A stretch of DNA of 6,158 nt from Clostridia bacterium (GTDB taxonomy: Bacteria; Bacillota; Clostridia; UBA1381): NCBI GenBank assembly GCA_008668455.1, contig RQCD01000210.1, forward strand, positions 1 to 6,158, written 5' to 3'. Below the pieces are notes generated by a model. That model did not search any database. It was not told the origin of the DNA and saw nothing but the letters and a program-made list of their open reading frames with translations. Shown piece after piece: positions 5,984 to 6,158 of the stretch. Every line of letters starts with the position of its first letter. Position 1 is the stretch's first letter. The position numbers and the translations under genes are program-made.

Positions 5984-6158
5984 ATGAGCGCTATGAATCT
6001 TGTTTATCATTATCAGAACCAATTATATGTGAATGTGACCAACCGCTGCACCAATCATTGCAGCTTCTGCATCCGGTTTACGCCCTCCGGTGTGGATCAG
6101 CTGGATTTATGGCTTAAGCGCGAACCGACAGCTGAGGAGATTATTGAGCAGTTAAAGG
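5984..6158 (+). CDS. TatD-linked radical SAM protein, 5' part only
   Basis: Only the first 58 codons lie in the window; the frame is open to the last base and the gene is cut by the window edge. The N-terminal strand LYVNVTNRC leads into C-T-N-H-C-S-F-C, the CxxxCxxC motif (Cys22, Cys26, Cys29) that holds the radical SAM 4Fe-4S cluster. The following text (IRFTPSG, then DLWLKREPTAEEII) resembles the family described as TatD-family-associated radical SAM proteins, whose reaction I do not know to have been established. ATG 5984 has AGGAGGAGG eight bases upstream and starts three bases after the tatD stop. The position next to tatD strengthens the assignment. Confidence 0.85.
   Translation, partial: MSAMNLVYHYQNQLYVNVTNRCTNHCSFCIRFTPSGVDQLDLWLKREPTAEEIIEQLK

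Overview
The window looks like part of a chromosomal, single-strand gene run from a Firmicute, most likely a Clostridia/Lachnospiraceae-type gut bacterium. This is inference from gene content and style: strong GGAGG-type ribosome binding sites, very short spacers and start/stop overlaps, an Eis-like acetyltransferase, and a TatD gene followed by its linked radical SAM gene. All genes are on the + strand. There is no gene-free stretch over 100 bases, and I saw no RNA gene, insertion sequence, CRISPR array or convincing intrinsic terminator.

Layout: a 73-base leader of unclear content; a SEDS-family peptidoglycan polymerase (RodA type, 74-1210); a prephenate/arogenate dehydrogenase (tyrA, about 1198-2046) whose frame is intact except for one in-frame TGA at 1543-1545; an Eis-like GNAT protein (2084-3235); a DJ-1/PfpI protein (3248-3781); 5-formyltetrahydrofolate cyclo-ligase from a TTG start (3778-4347); a CPBP-family intramembrane protease (4328-5188); a TatD-family metallohydrolase (5204-5980); and the first 58 codons of a TatD-linked radical SAM protein running off the end (5984-6158).

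The genes do not form one obvious pathway. They span cell-wall elongation, tyrosine synthesis, protein or metabolite quality control, one-carbon metabolism and uncharacterised enzymes. Overlaps and 7-37 base gaps suggest co-transcription and some translational coupling.

The main anomaly is tyrA. The TGA sits immediately before the catalytic HPMAG motif. The gene also lacks an ordinary start codon where one is expected: the well-placed codon is ATT at 1198, and one base change there would restore both an ATG and a classical ATGA overlap with rodA. Two single-base lesions in an otherwise well-conserved gene point to recent inactivation or sequence error. UGA recoding, for example as selenocysteine, is a less likely alternative that can be tested. 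I found no convincing new multi-gene system here.
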